This document shows positions 23,570-40,895 of a stretch of 64,000 nucleotides of DNA, piece by piece. The number at the start of each line of letters is the position of its first letter. Within the stretch, counting starts at the first letter, position 1. Origin of the DNA: Caulobacter sp. UNC358MFTsu5.1. GTDB lineage: Bacteria; Pseudomonadota; Alphaproteobacteria; Caulobacterales; Caulobacteraceae. The position numbers and the translations under genes are program-made. A model generated the notes under the pieces. That model worked only from the letters and a program-made list of their open reading frames with translations. It ran no database searches and was not told the DNA's origin. The DNA lies in NCBI RefSeq assembly GCF_000712075.1, contig NZ_JONW01000011.1, forward strand, positions 248,001 to 312,000, in the 5' to 3' direction.

Positions 23570-24376
23570 ATGGCCGCGGTCCAAGCCGCGATCCCGGGCA
23601 TCTTCAAGCCCCTGCGCACCATCGGGCGCTCGACCCTGGGCGCCCTGCGCATGGTGGGCGGGGTCGGGGTCTTCGCCGTGCGCGGCGTCGTCTCGGTGTT
23701 CACCCCGCCCTGGTTCCCGATCCAGCTGGTGCGCCAGCTGGCGGCCATCGGCTTCTTCTCCCTGCCGGTCGTCGGGCTGACGGCGATCTTCACCGGCGCG
23801 GCCCTGGGGCTGAACATCTATACCGGCGGCGGGCGCTTCAACGCCGAGCAGGTGATGCCGCAGATCGTCGCCCTGGGCATCACGCGCGAGCTGGGTCCCG
23901 TGCTGGCGGCCCTGATGCTGGCGGGACGGGTGTCGGCCGCCATCGCCGCCGAGATCGGGGCGATGCGGGCCACCGAGCAGATCGACGCCATGCGCACGTT
24001 GTCGACCGACCCGTTCCGCTACCTGGTCGCGCCGCGCCTGCTGGCCGCGACCCTGGTCCTGCCGCTGCTGACCCTGGTCGCCGACATCATCGGCGTGGCC
24101 GGCGGCTGGCTGGTGGCGGTGCGGATCCTGGACTTCAACTCGACGATCTACGTGCGCAACACGATGAATTTCATCCAGGGCTGGGACGTCGGTTCGGGCC
24201 TGATCAAGGCGGCCGTGTTCGGGTTCATCGTCGCCCTGATGGGGTGCTACCACGGCTACAACGCCAAGGGCGGCGCGCGGGGCGTAGGCCGGGCGACCAC
24301 CCACGCGGTGGTGTCCTCGGCGATCCTGATCTTCGCCTCCGACTACTTCCTCACAACGCTGTTCACCGCCGCATGA
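23570..24376 (+). CDS. mlaE: MlaE permease
   Basis: The 268-residue integral membrane protein has the MlaE family core: FFSLPVVGLTAIFTGAALGL, PQIVALGITRELGPVLAALM, RVSAAIAAEIGAMRATEQID and IIGVAGGWLVAV. It is the transmembrane part of the retrograde phospholipid ABC transporter. The start ATG at 23570 lies one base after the mlaD stop, and the mlaF start overlaps its stop by four bases, so expression is tightly coupled. Confidence 0.92.
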   Translation: MAAVQAAIPGIFKPLRTIGRSTLGALRMVGGVGVFAVRGVVSVFTPPWFPIQLVRQLAAIGFFSLPVVGLTAIFTGAALGLNIYTGGGRFNAEQVMPQIVALGITRELGPVLAALMLAGRVSAAIAAEIGAMRATEQIDAMRTLSTDPFRYLVAPRLLAATLVLPLLTLVADIIGVAGGWLVAVRILDFNSTIYVRNTMNFIQGWDVGSGLIKAAVFGFIVALMGCYHGYNAKGGARGVGRATTHAVVSSAILIFASDYFLTTLFTAA

Positions 24377-25137
24377 CCCAGACGCCGAAACTCGAATGGA
24401 AGGGCGTGCGCAAGCGCTTCGACGGTCCGGTCCTGGACGGGCTGGACCTGAGCGTCGCGGCGGGGAAGTCGCTGGTGATCATCGGCGGGTCCGGTCAGGG
24501 CAAGTCGGTGACCATCAAGGTCGCCATGGGCCTGGTGCGTCCCGACGCCGGCAAGGTGCTGGTCGATGGCGAGGACCTGCTGGGTATGGGCGGGGCGTCG
24601 CGCCGCAAGCTGTTCGAGCGCATCGGCGTATTGTTCCAGGGCGCGGCGCTGTTCGACAGCCTCAGCGTCTGGGAGAACGTCGCCTTCCGCCTGATCAACG
24701 CCGACGGCGTGCCCCGCAAGGAGGCCAAGGCGCGGGCGATCGAGGCCCTGGGCCGCGTCCACCTCGCCGCCCATGTCGCCGACTCCTATCCGTCGGAACT
24801 GTCGGGCGGCATGCAGAAGCGGGTCGGCCTGGCCCGGGCGGTGGTGGCCAATCCCGAGATCATCTTCTTCGACGAGCCGACCACGGGCCTGGACCCGATC
24901 ACCTCGTCGGCGATCAACGAACTGATCGTCGAGCAGGTGAGGGGGCTGGGCTGCACCGCGGTGTCGATCACGCACGACCTGGCGTCGGCCCGCACGATCG
25001 GCGACGAGATCGCCATGCTGAACGCCGGCAAGATCATCTGGCGCGGGACCCCGGCCGAGCTCGACCGGACGGACAATCCCTATGTGCGCCAGTTCGTCGA
25101 CGGCCGCGCGGACGGCCCGATGGCGAGCATGGTCTAG
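24373..25137 (+). CDS. mlaF: MlaF ABC transporter ATPase
   Basis: The 254-residue ATPase has a Walker A GGSGQGKS, Q-loop VLFQGAALFDSL, signature LSGGMQKR, Walker B IIFFDEP and the switch histidine in SITHDLASA. It powers phospholipid transport by MlaFED. No mlaB (STAS domain) gene follows; an unrelated secreted protein does. In several alphaproteobacteria mlaB is also absent or elsewhere. Confidence 0.92.
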   Translation: MTQTPKLEWKGVRKRFDGPVLDGLDLSVAAGKSLVIIGGSGQGKSVTIKVAMGLVRPDAGKVLVDGEDLLGMGGASRRKLFERIGVLFQGAALFDSLSVWENVAFRLINADGVPRKEAKARAIEALGRVHLAAHVADSYPSELSGGMQKRVGLARAVVANPEIIFFDEPTTGLDPITSSAINELIVEQVRGLGCTAVSITHDLASARTIGDEIAMLNAGKIIWRGTPAELDRTDNPYVRQFVDGRADGPMASMV

Positions 25138-25141
25138 GACG

Positions 25142-25597
25142 ATGGCGCACCGTGGGACGGCGACGGCCCTCCTGACCGCGCTGACGGTGGGCCTGGCCGG
25201 CGGCGCCCACGCCCAGGACTATGTCCGCGCCGACTGCCGGTCCCAGCTCGATCCGGCCGCCCTGCGGTTCGACACGGCGCTGCACCAGCGCTGGTACCGG
25301 CGGTTCTGGACCGGCGAGTGCGATCATCTGCCGATGTGCTTTGCCGGCTCCCCCAACTGGAACGACATCGTCGGCAAGCTGCTGATCCGCGGCGGGCCGG
25401 CCGAGCGGGCCGCGCTGCTGCCCAAGGCCTGCCGGCTGGGCCAGACGATCGGGTTGGAATGGGCCCGCGACAAGAAGGTCCGCCGCATCGACACTGGCGA
25501 TCTCCACGTCTTCAAGAGCCAGCTGGAGGCCTCGGGCGACGCCCTGCGCGGCGTCGACAAGGTCGAAGCCTCGGTCCGCGCGAAGCTGGCCCGCTAG
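25142..25597 (+). CDS. Secreted periplasmic protein of unknown function, downstream of mlaF
   Basis: The 151-residue product has a signal peptide (ATALLTALTVGLAGGAHA, cut before QDY) and a small mature domain with four cysteines (ADCRSQ, TGECDHLPMC, KACRLG) that could form two disulfides. It begins only four bases after mlaF, so it is likely part of the operon, and the product would be in the compartment where MlaC works. No known family was recognised. Confidence 0.65.
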   Translation: MAHRGTATALLTALTVGLAGGAHAQDYVRADCRSQLDPAALRFDTALHQRWYRRFWTGECDHLPMCFAGSPNWNDIVGKLLIRGGPAERAALLPKACRLGQTIGLEWARDKKVRRIDTGDLHVFKSQLEASGDALRGVDKVEASVRAKLAR

Positions 25598-25636
25598 GCC
25601 GGTCGCGCACCGCCTTAAAAAGCTTCACCGTAAAGC

Positions 25637-25661
25637 GGAACCAAAGATTTGCCCCCGCGTT
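25637..25661 (+). promoter_or_regulatory. General-stress (EcfG/SigT-type) promoter GGAAC-N16-CGTT
   Basis: GGAAC at 25637-25641 and CGTT at 25658-25661 are separated by exactly 16 bases, a full match to the alphaproteobacterial EcfG consensus. The start of transcription would fall near 25668, giving a leader of about 120 bases before the multi-HAMP kinase. Confidence 0.7.
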
Positions 25662-25789
25662 GGACCCGTTCGGGGGGTCATGAGGACCGGTCTAGGTTGT
25701 CGAGAGCGTGAACCGCTTCAAAAGCCTGGACCGTCGTCTCATTTAGCGCCGCCCACGTGATCGAACGTTTTCGACGTGGAGTATGTTCA

Positions 25790-31344
<5,555 letters not shown>

Positions 31345-31348
<4 letters not shown>

Positions 31349-33384
31349 CCGTACCCGCGGTAAAGCATCAGGCGACCCCGCCGCCCGAGGACCGACCAAG
31401 GACGAGGATCCTCATCGTCGATGACGACGAGCGCAACGCGTTCGCCGCGATCCAGGCGCTGGAGACCCTGGGCCAGGAGCTGGTCGTCGCCCGGTCGGGC
31501 GAGGAGGCGCTGCGACGCCTGCTGGTAGACGACTTCGCGGTGATCCTGCTGGACCTGCACATGCCGGGCATGGACGGCTACGAGACCGCCGAGCTGATCC
31601 GCCAGCGGCGGCGCAACCGCGACGTGCCGATCGTCTTCCTGACGGCGGTGTTCCGCGACGAGGCCCACATCTTCAAGGCCTATTCGGCGGGGGCCGTCGA
31701 CGTGGTGTTCAAGCCGGTCGATCCCTTCATCCTGCGCTCCAAGGTGCAGGTGCTGGTCGACCTGCACATCAAGACCCTGGAGCTGGAACAGCAGTCGGAG
31801 AGCCGCCGCCTGCTGATCGAGGAGAACGCCCGCATCCACGCCGAGAAGCTGGCCGCGGAGCGGGCCCTGCGGAGCACCCAGGAGCGCCAGGAGGCGATCC
31901 TCCGCGCCCTGCCGGTGGTGTTCCATTCGCGCACGGCCGACGCGCCCTACGAGCCGCTGTTCGTCGGCGGCAACGTGATCGAGCTGACCGGCTTCTCCGC
32001 CGAGGATTTCCTGGCCTCGGCCGAGTTCGGCATCAGCCGGGTCCATCCGGACGACGTCGACATCGTGGTGCGCGCCCAGGCCGAGGCCCGCAAGTCCGGT
32101 TCCTACGCCTGCGAGTACCGCTGGCAGTGCGCCGACGGGTCGTACCGGTCGCTGATCGACCAGGGCGTGCTGGCCCAGGACGAGGAGAGCGGCCGGCAGG
32201 TGGTGTTCGGCACGCTGCTGGACAACACCGAGCGCCGGGGGCTGGAGGAGCAGCTGAGCCATGCCCGCAAGATGGAGGCCGTGGGCCAGCTGACCGGCGG
32301 CGTCGCCCACGATTTCAACAACTTGCTGACGGTTGTTCTGGGCAATATCGAGCTGATCAAGCGTCGGACCGGCGACCAGCACGAGCTGGCCCGGCAGATC
32401 GACGCCGTGCGGTTGGCGGCCGAGAAGGGCGGGGCCCTGACCCGCCAGTTGCTGGCGTTCTCGCGCCGCCAGCGCCTCAATCCCCTGACCGTCGACCTCA
32501 ACGTCCTGATCTCCGACTTCGCGCCGCTGCTGCGCCAGGCGGTCGGCGAAGCGGTCAGCATCGAGCTGAGCCTGGCGGCCGAGGCGCTGCCCGCCCACCT
32601 CGACCCCGCCCAGTTCGAGAGCGCCCTGCTGAACCTGGCGGTCAACGCCCGCGACGCGATGGAAGGCGGGGGTCTGCTGTCGATCTCCACCAAGTCGACC
32701 GGCGGGGACGATCCCCGGATCCTGGTGATGGTGCGCGACACCGGCCAGGGCATGGACGCCGACGTGGCCTCCCGCATCTTCGAGCCGTTCTTCACCACCA
32801 AGGAGATCGGCAAGGGGTCGGGCCTGGGCCTGTCCCAGGTCTACGGCTTCGTCCGGCAGTCGGGCGGCGAGGTCACGGTGACCAGCGCGCCGGGGGAGGG
32901 CGCGGTGTTCGAGGTTTCCCTGCCGCTGAGCCAGGCGGCGCTGAGCCAGCGCGGCGGCGGCGACGAGACGACCGAGGCGGCCCGCGGCTCGGAACGGGTG
33001 CTGGTGGTCGAGGACGATCCGGCGGTGCTGGCCATGGCGGTCGAGACGCTGGAGGGGCTGGGCTATCAGGTCACCACGGCCGACACGGCCGCGGCCGCTC
33101 TGAAGCGCCTGAAGAGCCGCAAGGCGTTCGACCTGCTGTTCTCCGACGTGGTCATGCCCGGCGGCGTCAACGGCGTCGAGCTGGCCCACGCCGCGCTCAA
33201 GGTACGGCCCGAGCTGAAGGTCCTGCTGACCTCCGGCTATGTGGGCGACGAGGCGGCGTCCTGGGCCAACGAATTCCCGATGATCGACAAGCCCTATCTG
33301 GGCCCGGCCCTGGCGGCCAAGGTCCGCGTCGTGCTGGACGCCGAGGTCCCCGCCAAGGCCCCCGCCAAGGCTCAACGCGGCTGA
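31345..33384 (+). CDS. Receiver-PAS-histidine kinase-receiver protein
   Basis: The 679-residue soluble protein starts with a receiver domain (phosphoacceptor D70 in LLDLHMPGMDG), then a coiled coil (about 140-190), a PAS domain (about 190-300), a kinase domain with H322 (GGVAHDFNNLL, the NtrB/HWE-unlike H-box of the HisKA family), an HATPase and a C-terminal receiver (D601 in FSDVVMPG). The ATG overlaps the stop of the giant kinase by four bases (ATGA), so both are made from one message and the two probably signal together. A hairpin with a T tract at 33448-33473 could end the message. Confidence 0.88.
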
Positions 33385-33447
33385 GGGGCGAGGCTTTCGA
33401 CGGGCGGCGCCTTGTCGTCGCGCCGAGCGAGACCATCTGACAAGCTC

Positions 33448-33473
33448 GGCCGCGCCGGCAGTGGCGGCCTTTT
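33448..33473 (+). terminator. Candidate rho-independent terminator
   Basis: GGCCGC (33448-33453) pairs with GCGGCC (33464-33469), followed by TTTT. The stem is short and the loop is 10 bases, so strength is moderate. It lies between the kinase operon and the GST gene. Confidence 0.4.
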
Positions 33474-33489
33474 GCTTTCGGAGCCGACG

Positions 33490-34194
33490 ATGACCGATCT
33501 CTCAGCCTTCCCGATCACCAAGCGCTGGCCGGCCCAGCATCCCGACCGCCTGCAGCTCTACAGCCTGCCCACGCCGAACGGGGTCAAGGTGTCGATCATG
33601 CTGGAGGAGATCGGCCTGCCGTACGAGCCGCACACCATCGACATCGGCAAGAACGAGACCTGGGGACCGGAATTCCTGTCGCTGAACCCCAACGGCAAGA
33701 TCCCCGCCATCATCGATCCCGACGGCCCCGACGGTAAGCCGCTGGGCCTGTTCGAGTCCGGCGCGATCCTGGTCTATCTGGCGGAGAAGACCGGTAAGTT
33801 CCTGCCCAAGGACCCGGCCCGGCGCTACGAGACCATGGCCTGGGTGTTCTTCCAGATGGCCGCCGTCGGCCCGATGTTCGGCCAGGTCGGCTTCTTCCAC
33901 AAGTTCGCGGGCAAGGACTACGAGGATAAGCGGCCGCGCGATCGCTACGTCGCCGAATCCAAGCGCCTGCTGGGCGTCCTGGAGACCCGCCTGGCCGACC
34001 GCGACTGGATCATGGGCGACGAGTACACCATCGCCGACATCGCCACCCTCGGCTGGGTGCGCAACCTGGTCGGCTTCTACGGCGCGGGCGATCTGGTCGA
34101 CTACGCCAGCCTCAAGCACGTGCCGGCCTGGCTGGAGCGGGGCCTCGCCCGTCCGGCCGTCCAGCGCGGCCTGGAAATCCCCAAGCGCCCCTGA
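33490..34194 (+). CDS. Glutathione S-transferase, YghU/nu-class (disulfide-bond oxidoreductase-like)
   Basis: The 234-residue protein has an N-terminal thioredoxin-like domain with the nu-class start LYSLPTPNGVKVSIMLEEIG, the glutathione-site loop LNPNGKIPAIID and SG.ILVYLAEKTG, then an all-helical domain (AWVFFQMAAVGPMFGQVGFF). YghU-type enzymes use two glutathione molecules and reduce disulfides rather than conjugate xenobiotics. It starts with ATG at 33490 after a candidate terminator, and lies between kinase genes, so it may be induced by the same stress. Likely cytoplasmic. Confidence 0.85.
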   Translation: MTDLSAFPITKRWPAQHPDRLQLYSLPTPNGVKVSIMLEEIGLPYEPHTIDIGKNETWGPEFLSLNPNGKIPAIIDPDGPDGKPLGLFESGAILVYLAEKTGKFLPKDPARRYETMAWVFFQMAAVGPMFGQVGFFHKFAGKDYEDKRPRDRYVAESKRLLGVLETRLADRDWIMGDEYTIADIATLGWVRNLVGFYGAGDLVDYASLKHVPAWLERGLARPAVQRGLEIPKRP

Positions 34195-34201
34195 CGGGTT
34201 T

Positions 34202-34232
34202 CCACCGCCGCCGGGTTCCGGCCCGGCGGTGG
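34202..34232 (+). terminator. Strong GC hairpin after the GST gene
   Basis: CCACCGCCG (34202-34210) pairs with CGGCGGTGG (34224-34232), with extra GG/CC pairing possible inside. No long T tract follows, so it may also act as an RNA 3' protector. Confidence 0.45.
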
Positions 34233-34319
34233 TTCCCGACGCCCCGCGCGCGATTGTCGCGGTCGCCTTAACGGGTTTTGCGGACCTTTGGGCCCATGCT
34301 GAGGCCTCGGAGGCTCAGT

Positions 34320-37529
<3,210 letters not shown>

Positions 37530-37530
37530 G

Positions 37531-37998
37531 GTGGGCCGCACGCGTATCCTGATCGTCGAGGATGATCCGATCATCCTCGACCTGATCACCACCCGCCTCG
37601 ATATCGCGGGCTACGACACCTATTTCGCCCGCGACGGCTTCGAAGGCCTCAAGCGGCTGCACGAGCTGCGGCCGTCGGCCCTGGTGCTGGACATCAACAT
37701 GCCCCGGCTCGACGGCTTCGGCGTGCTGCGCAAGATGCGCCAGGAGGGTCTGAACACCCCGACCATGGTGCTGACCGCCCGCAACCAGCCCGACGACGTC
37801 AAGCAGGCCATCACCCTGGGCGCGCGGGACTTCCTGGCCAAGCCGTTCAAGGACGAACAACTGCTGCAGCGGGTGGGGCGGCTGCTGCGCAAGGCGCCGG
37901 CCAGACCGGTCAGGGCGACCAAATCCGCGCCGGAACCCGAGAGGCCGCCGCCCGTGATGCTGCCCATCGACGACGGTCCCGAGCCCTTCCTGCTCTGA
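37531..37998 (+). CDS. Single-domain response regulator
   Basis: The 155-residue product has a receiver (residues 4-122) with acidic pocket EDD at 11-13, phosphoacceptor D54 in LDINMP, switch Thr in VLTARN and Lys in LAKPF. No DNA-binding domain follows; the C-terminal 30 residues are Pro-rich and probably flexible. It starts with GTG two bases after the PAS kinase gene and is likely its partner, passing phosphate on or acting by contact. A hairpin terminator follows. Confidence 0.85.
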   Translation: MGRTRILIVEDDPIILDLITTRLDIAGYDTYFARDGFEGLKRLHELRPSALVLDINMPRLDGFGVLRKMRQEGLNTPTMVLTARNQPDDVKQAITLGARDFLAKPFKDEQLLQRVGRLLRKAPARPVRATKSAPEPERPPPVMLPIDDGPEPFLL

Positions 37999-38015
37999 GC
38001 TGGCGCGGTCGAGGG

Positions 38016-38045
38016 CGACGGTCTTCGACCGTCGTTCACTTTTTA
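38016..38045 (+). terminator. Rho-independent terminator
   Basis: CGACGGTC-TTC-GACCGTCG (38016-38034) forms a perfect 8-base stem, followed by the T-rich stretch TTCACTTTTTATT. It ends the PAS kinase/receiver operon. Confidence 0.7.
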
Positions 38046-38073
38046 TTCCAGGCGCCGCTTGAACCGCGAGGGG

Positions 38074-38098
38074 GGAACACTCAAGTTGCTTATTCGTT
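38074..38098 (+). promoter_or_regulatory. General-stress (EcfG/SigT-type) promoter GGAAC-N16-CGTT
   Basis: GGAAC at 38074-38078 and CGTT at 38095-38098 are 16 bases apart, a full match. Transcription would start near 38105, about 45 bases before the egtB-egtD start. Confidence 0.72.
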
Positions 38099-38149
38099 GA
38101 GCTCATCGGGCGGCGCAAGCTCCCCGAGGCAGGGCCGCCAGGAGAGCGC

Positions 38150-40318
38150 ATGAGTCCCGACGATACCCCTGCACGCGAGGCTTCGGAGGCCCGCGCCATC
38201 GCCCTGGTCGATCGCTATCTGGCGGTCCGGCGGCGCACCGAGGCCCTGGCCAAGCCGCTTTCCCCTGAGGATCAGGGCGCGCAGTCGATGCCCGACGCCA
38301 GCCCGGTCAAATGGCATCGGGCCCATACGGCCTGGTTCTTCGAGACCTTCCTGCTGACGCCCTTCCTGCCGGGCTATCGGGTGTTCGACCCGGCCTTCGC
38401 CTATCTGTTCAATTCCTATTACGAGGCCGTCGGGCCCCGTCAGCCGCGGCCCCTCCGCGGCCTGGTCACCCGGCCTTCGGCCGACGAGGTCGGGGCCTAT
38501 CGCGCCCATGTCGACGCGGCCATGGTCCGGCTGCTGACCACCGCGCCGACGGCCGAGGTGATCGAGCGCCTCGACCTGGGCCTGGCCCACGAGGAGCAGC
38601 ACCAGGAGCTGATCCTGATGGACCTGCTGCACCTGTTCGCCCAGTCGCCGCTGCAGCCGGCCTATCGCGACGCGGCCCCGCCCGAGCGCCCGGTCGCCGG
38701 CGCCGTCCGCTACCTGGCCTTCGAGGGCGGGCTGGTCGAGATCGGCGACGCCGGTCCCGGCTTCGCCTTCGACAACGAGCGGCCGCGCCACAAGGTCCAT
38801 CTGGAACCCTATCGCCTGGCCGACCGCCTGGTGACCAACGGCGAGTGGCTGGCCTTCATCGAGGACGGCGGCTATCGCCGGGCCGACCTGTGGCTGTCCG
38901 ACGGCTGGGCCGCGGTCAACGAGCAGGCCTGGGAAGCGCCGCTCTACTGGCGGCGGGAGGAGGGCGGCGCGTGGTCGGTGATGACCCTGTCGGGCCGTCG
39001 TCCCGTCGATCCCCACGCGCCGGTGGGCCATGTCAGCTACTACGAGGCCGCCGCCTTCGCCGCCTGGTGCGGCCGCCGGCTGCCGACCGAGGCCGAGTGG
39101 GAGGCCGCCGTCACGGCCTCGGAAGGCCAGGCACTGCGCCAGACGTCCGACGAGGCCTGGCAGTGGACCGCCAGCCCCTATGTGGCCTATCCCGGCTTCA
39201 AGCCCGGTGCGGGCGCGCTGGGCGAGTACAACGGCAAGTTCATGATCAACCAGATGGTCCTGCGGGGCGGGGCGGCCGAAAGCCCGCCCGGCCATACGCG
39301 GCCGTCGTACCGCAACTTCTTCCATCCGGCCCAGCGCTGGGCCTTCACGGGCGTGCGCCTGGCCGACGACGCCAGCACGTCGGACCGCGAGACCCTCCAG
39401 GCCTCCACCTTCCTGGACGACGCCCTGGCCGGTCTGACGGCCGCGCGGAAGACCCTGCCGGCCAAGTACTTCTACGACGCCGAGGGCTCGCGACTGTTCG
39501 AGGCGATCTGCGAGCTGCCGGAATACTATCCCACCCGCACCGAGACGGCGCTGCTGCGCCGCATCGCGCCCGAGATCGCCGCCCGGGTCATGGAGGGCGC
39601 GGCCCTGGTCGAGTTCGGCAGCGGGGCCAGCACCAAGACCCGTCTGCTGCTGGACGCCATGCCGCAGCTGGGCGTCTACGTCCCGATAGACATCAGCAAG
39701 TCGGCGCTGGACGAGGCCAGCGAGGCGCTGCGTCGCGACTATCCGGGCCTGATCGTCGCGCCGCTGGTCGACGACTTCACGCGCGCGGTCCGGCTGCCGG
39801 CGGCGGCGCGGGGACGGCCGGTGACCGGCTTCTTCCCGGGCTCGACGATCGGCAATTTCGCCCCGCCCGAGGCCGAGGACTTCCTGCGCGGCGCGCACGA
39901 GCTGCTGGGCGACGGCGCGATGTTCGTGGTTGGGGTGGATATCGCCAAGAGCCCGGACATCCTGGTGCCCGCCTATGACGACGCCCAGGGCGTGACGGCG
40001 GCCTTCAACAAGAACGTGCTGGCGCGGATCAACAGCGAGCTGGGCGGGAATTTCGACCTGGACGCCTTCGACCACCGGGCCGTCTGGAACGCCGAGGGAA
40101 GCCGCATGGAGATGCATCTGGTCAGCCGCATCGACCAGACCGCGCACCTGGCGGGGCGGGACATCCGTTTCGAGGCCGGTGAGACGATCCACACCGAGAA
40201 CTCTTACAAGTATGCCCCGGAAATGTTCGTGGACCTGGCCCGGCGCGCGGGCTGGAAGGTCGCGGCGCGCTGGATCAGCGACAGCCCGAGCTTCGGTGTC
40301 TTCGCCCTGGCCGGCTGA
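38150..40318 (+). CDS. egtB-egtD: Fused ergothioneine enzyme: EgtB sulfoxide synthase plus EgtD histidine methyltransferase
   Basis: The 722-residue protein joins two ergothioneine enzymes in one frame. Residues about 1-425 are EgtB: a DinB-like half with iron-ligand histidines H56/H59 (KWHRAHTAWFFE) and H147/H151 (HEEQH), then an FGE-sulfatase half (VSYYEAAAFAAWCGRRLPTE, RPSYRNFFHPAQRWAFTGVR). Residues about 430-722 are EgtD: KYFYDAEGSRLFEAICELPE, VEFGSGASTKTRLLLDA, FFPGSTIGNFAPPEAEDFL. EgtD trimethylates histidine and EgtB adds the sulfur via an iron centre. Separate proteins are usual. AGGAG precedes the ATG at 38150. No egtC or egtE lies nearby. Confidence 0.88.
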   Translation: MSPDDTPAREASEARAIALVDRYLAVRRRTEALAKPLSPEDQGAQSMPDASPVKWHRAHTAWFFETFLLTPFLPGYRVFDPAFAYLFNSYYEAVGPRQPRPLRGLVTRPSADEVGAYRAHVDAAMVRLLTTAPTAEVIERLDLGLAHEEQHQELILMDLLHLFAQSPLQPAYRDAAPPERPVAGAVRYLAFEGGLVEIGDAGPGFAFDNERPRHKVHLEPYRLADRLVTNGEWLAFIEDGGYRRADLWLSDGWAAVNEQAWEAPLYWRREEGGAWSVMTLSGRRPVDPHAPVGHVSYYEAAAFAAWCGRRLPTEAEWEAAVTASEGQALRQTSDEAWQWTASPYVAYPGFKPGAGALGEYNGKFMINQMVLRGGAAESPPGHTRPSYRNFFHPAQRWAFTGVRLADDASTSDRETLQASTFLDDALAGLTAARKTLPAKYFYDAEGSRLFEAICELPEYYPTRTETALLRRIAPEIAARVMEGAALVEFGSGASTKTRLLLDAMPQLGVYVPIDISKSALDEASEALRRDYPGLIVAPLVDDFTRAVRLPAAARGRPVTGFFPGSTIGNFAPPEAEDFLRGAHELLGDGAMFVVGVDIAKSPDILVPAYDDAQGVTAAFNKNVLARINSELGGNFDLDAFDHRAVWNAEGSRMEMHLVSRIDQTAHLAGRDIRFEAGETIHTENSYKYAPEMFVDLARRAGWKVAARWISDSPSFGVFALAG

Positions 40319-40346
40319 GGCGGGCGGAATTCACATCGGAAAGCGG

Positions 40347-40382
40347 CCGCGGCCCCGACCCTCGAAAGGGCCGGGGCCGCGG
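40347..40382. terminator. Bidirectional terminator hairpin
   Basis: CCGCGGCCCC (40347-40356) pairs with GGGGCCGCGG (40373-40382); inner CCCT/AGGG can also pair. It lies between the converging egtB-egtD and KGG genes. Confidence 0.6.
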
Positions 40383-40393
40383 CGCGCTTCATG

Positions 40394-40603
40394 TCAGGCG
40401 TCGCGCCCGGACAGGCGCCCGCCGCCACGCGACGAGGAGCCGCCCTTGCGGCCCGCATTGGCCGCGAGGTCGCGGTCCTTGGCGAAGCTGCGCTTTTCAC
40501 TGGGAACACTGGCCCCCCCTTTGCGCGCGATCTCGCGACGACGTTCGGGGTCCATGGCGGCGAAGCCTCGGCGGCCGCGGGGCCGTTCGGTGTCGAGGTC
40601 CAT
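40394..40603 (-). CDS. KGG-repeat stress-induced small protein
   Basis: The 69-residue protein carries two KGG-type motifs (MDPERRREIARKGGAS and DLAANAGRKGGSS), as in GsiB/Con-10-like general stress proteins, which are hydrophilic and glycine-rich. It is read on the minus strand, nine bases after a smaller gene, and probably shares its promoter. KGG proteins protect cells in desiccation or osmotic stress in other bacteria; that role here is inferred. Confidence 0.8.
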   Translation of the reverse strand: MDLDTERPRGRRGFAAMDPERRREIARKGGASVPSEKRSFAKDRDLAANAGRKGGSSSRGGGRLSGRDA

Positions 40604-40612
40604 AGGTTGCTC

Positions 40613-40780
40613 CTAATCGGGACTGGTCACGGGGGGGAACGGCGCGGGCGGGGCGTCATAGGGCCGGTCGTCGCCTGGCTGGACGGGCGGCTCGTTCATC
40701 GGCACTTCATCGGGCTGGGAGCCCGGGTCGTACTCGGGTCGCGAGGGCTCGATCGGCGGCGGGGCGTCGGGGTCGGTCAT
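40613..40780 (-). CDS. Small proline-rich protein of unknown function
   Basis: A 55-residue protein, rich in Pro, Asp and Glu, starts at the ATG at 40780 (an upstream start would add 18 residues with no ribosome site). It lies directly before the KGG gene in the same direction. GAAGGA precedes the start. No family was recognised; coding status rests on its place in a short stress operon. Confidence 0.45.
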   Translation of the reverse strand: MTDPDAPPPIEPSRPEYDPGSQPDEVPMNEPPVQPGDDRPYDAPPAPFPPVTSPD

Positions 40781-40808
40781 GGCGTCCTTCAGCGTGTTCC
40801 AGTGAAGT

Positions 40809-40833
40809 AACCGGTGAAGTCGCGTTCGGTTCA
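40809..40833 (-). promoter_or_regulatory. Weak general-stress promoter-like site TGAAC-N16-GGTT
   Basis: Read on the minus strand, TGAAC and GGTT are 16 bases apart; each half differs by one base from GGAAC and CGTT. Position before the small protein and KGG stress gene makes it plausible, but it is not a full match. Confidence 0.35.
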
Positions 40834-40895
40834 CCCAACAGGCGAGACAAAATTGCAGAGTTTCGCGTTAGGCCTGCGACGGAGAGGCAAAAAGC

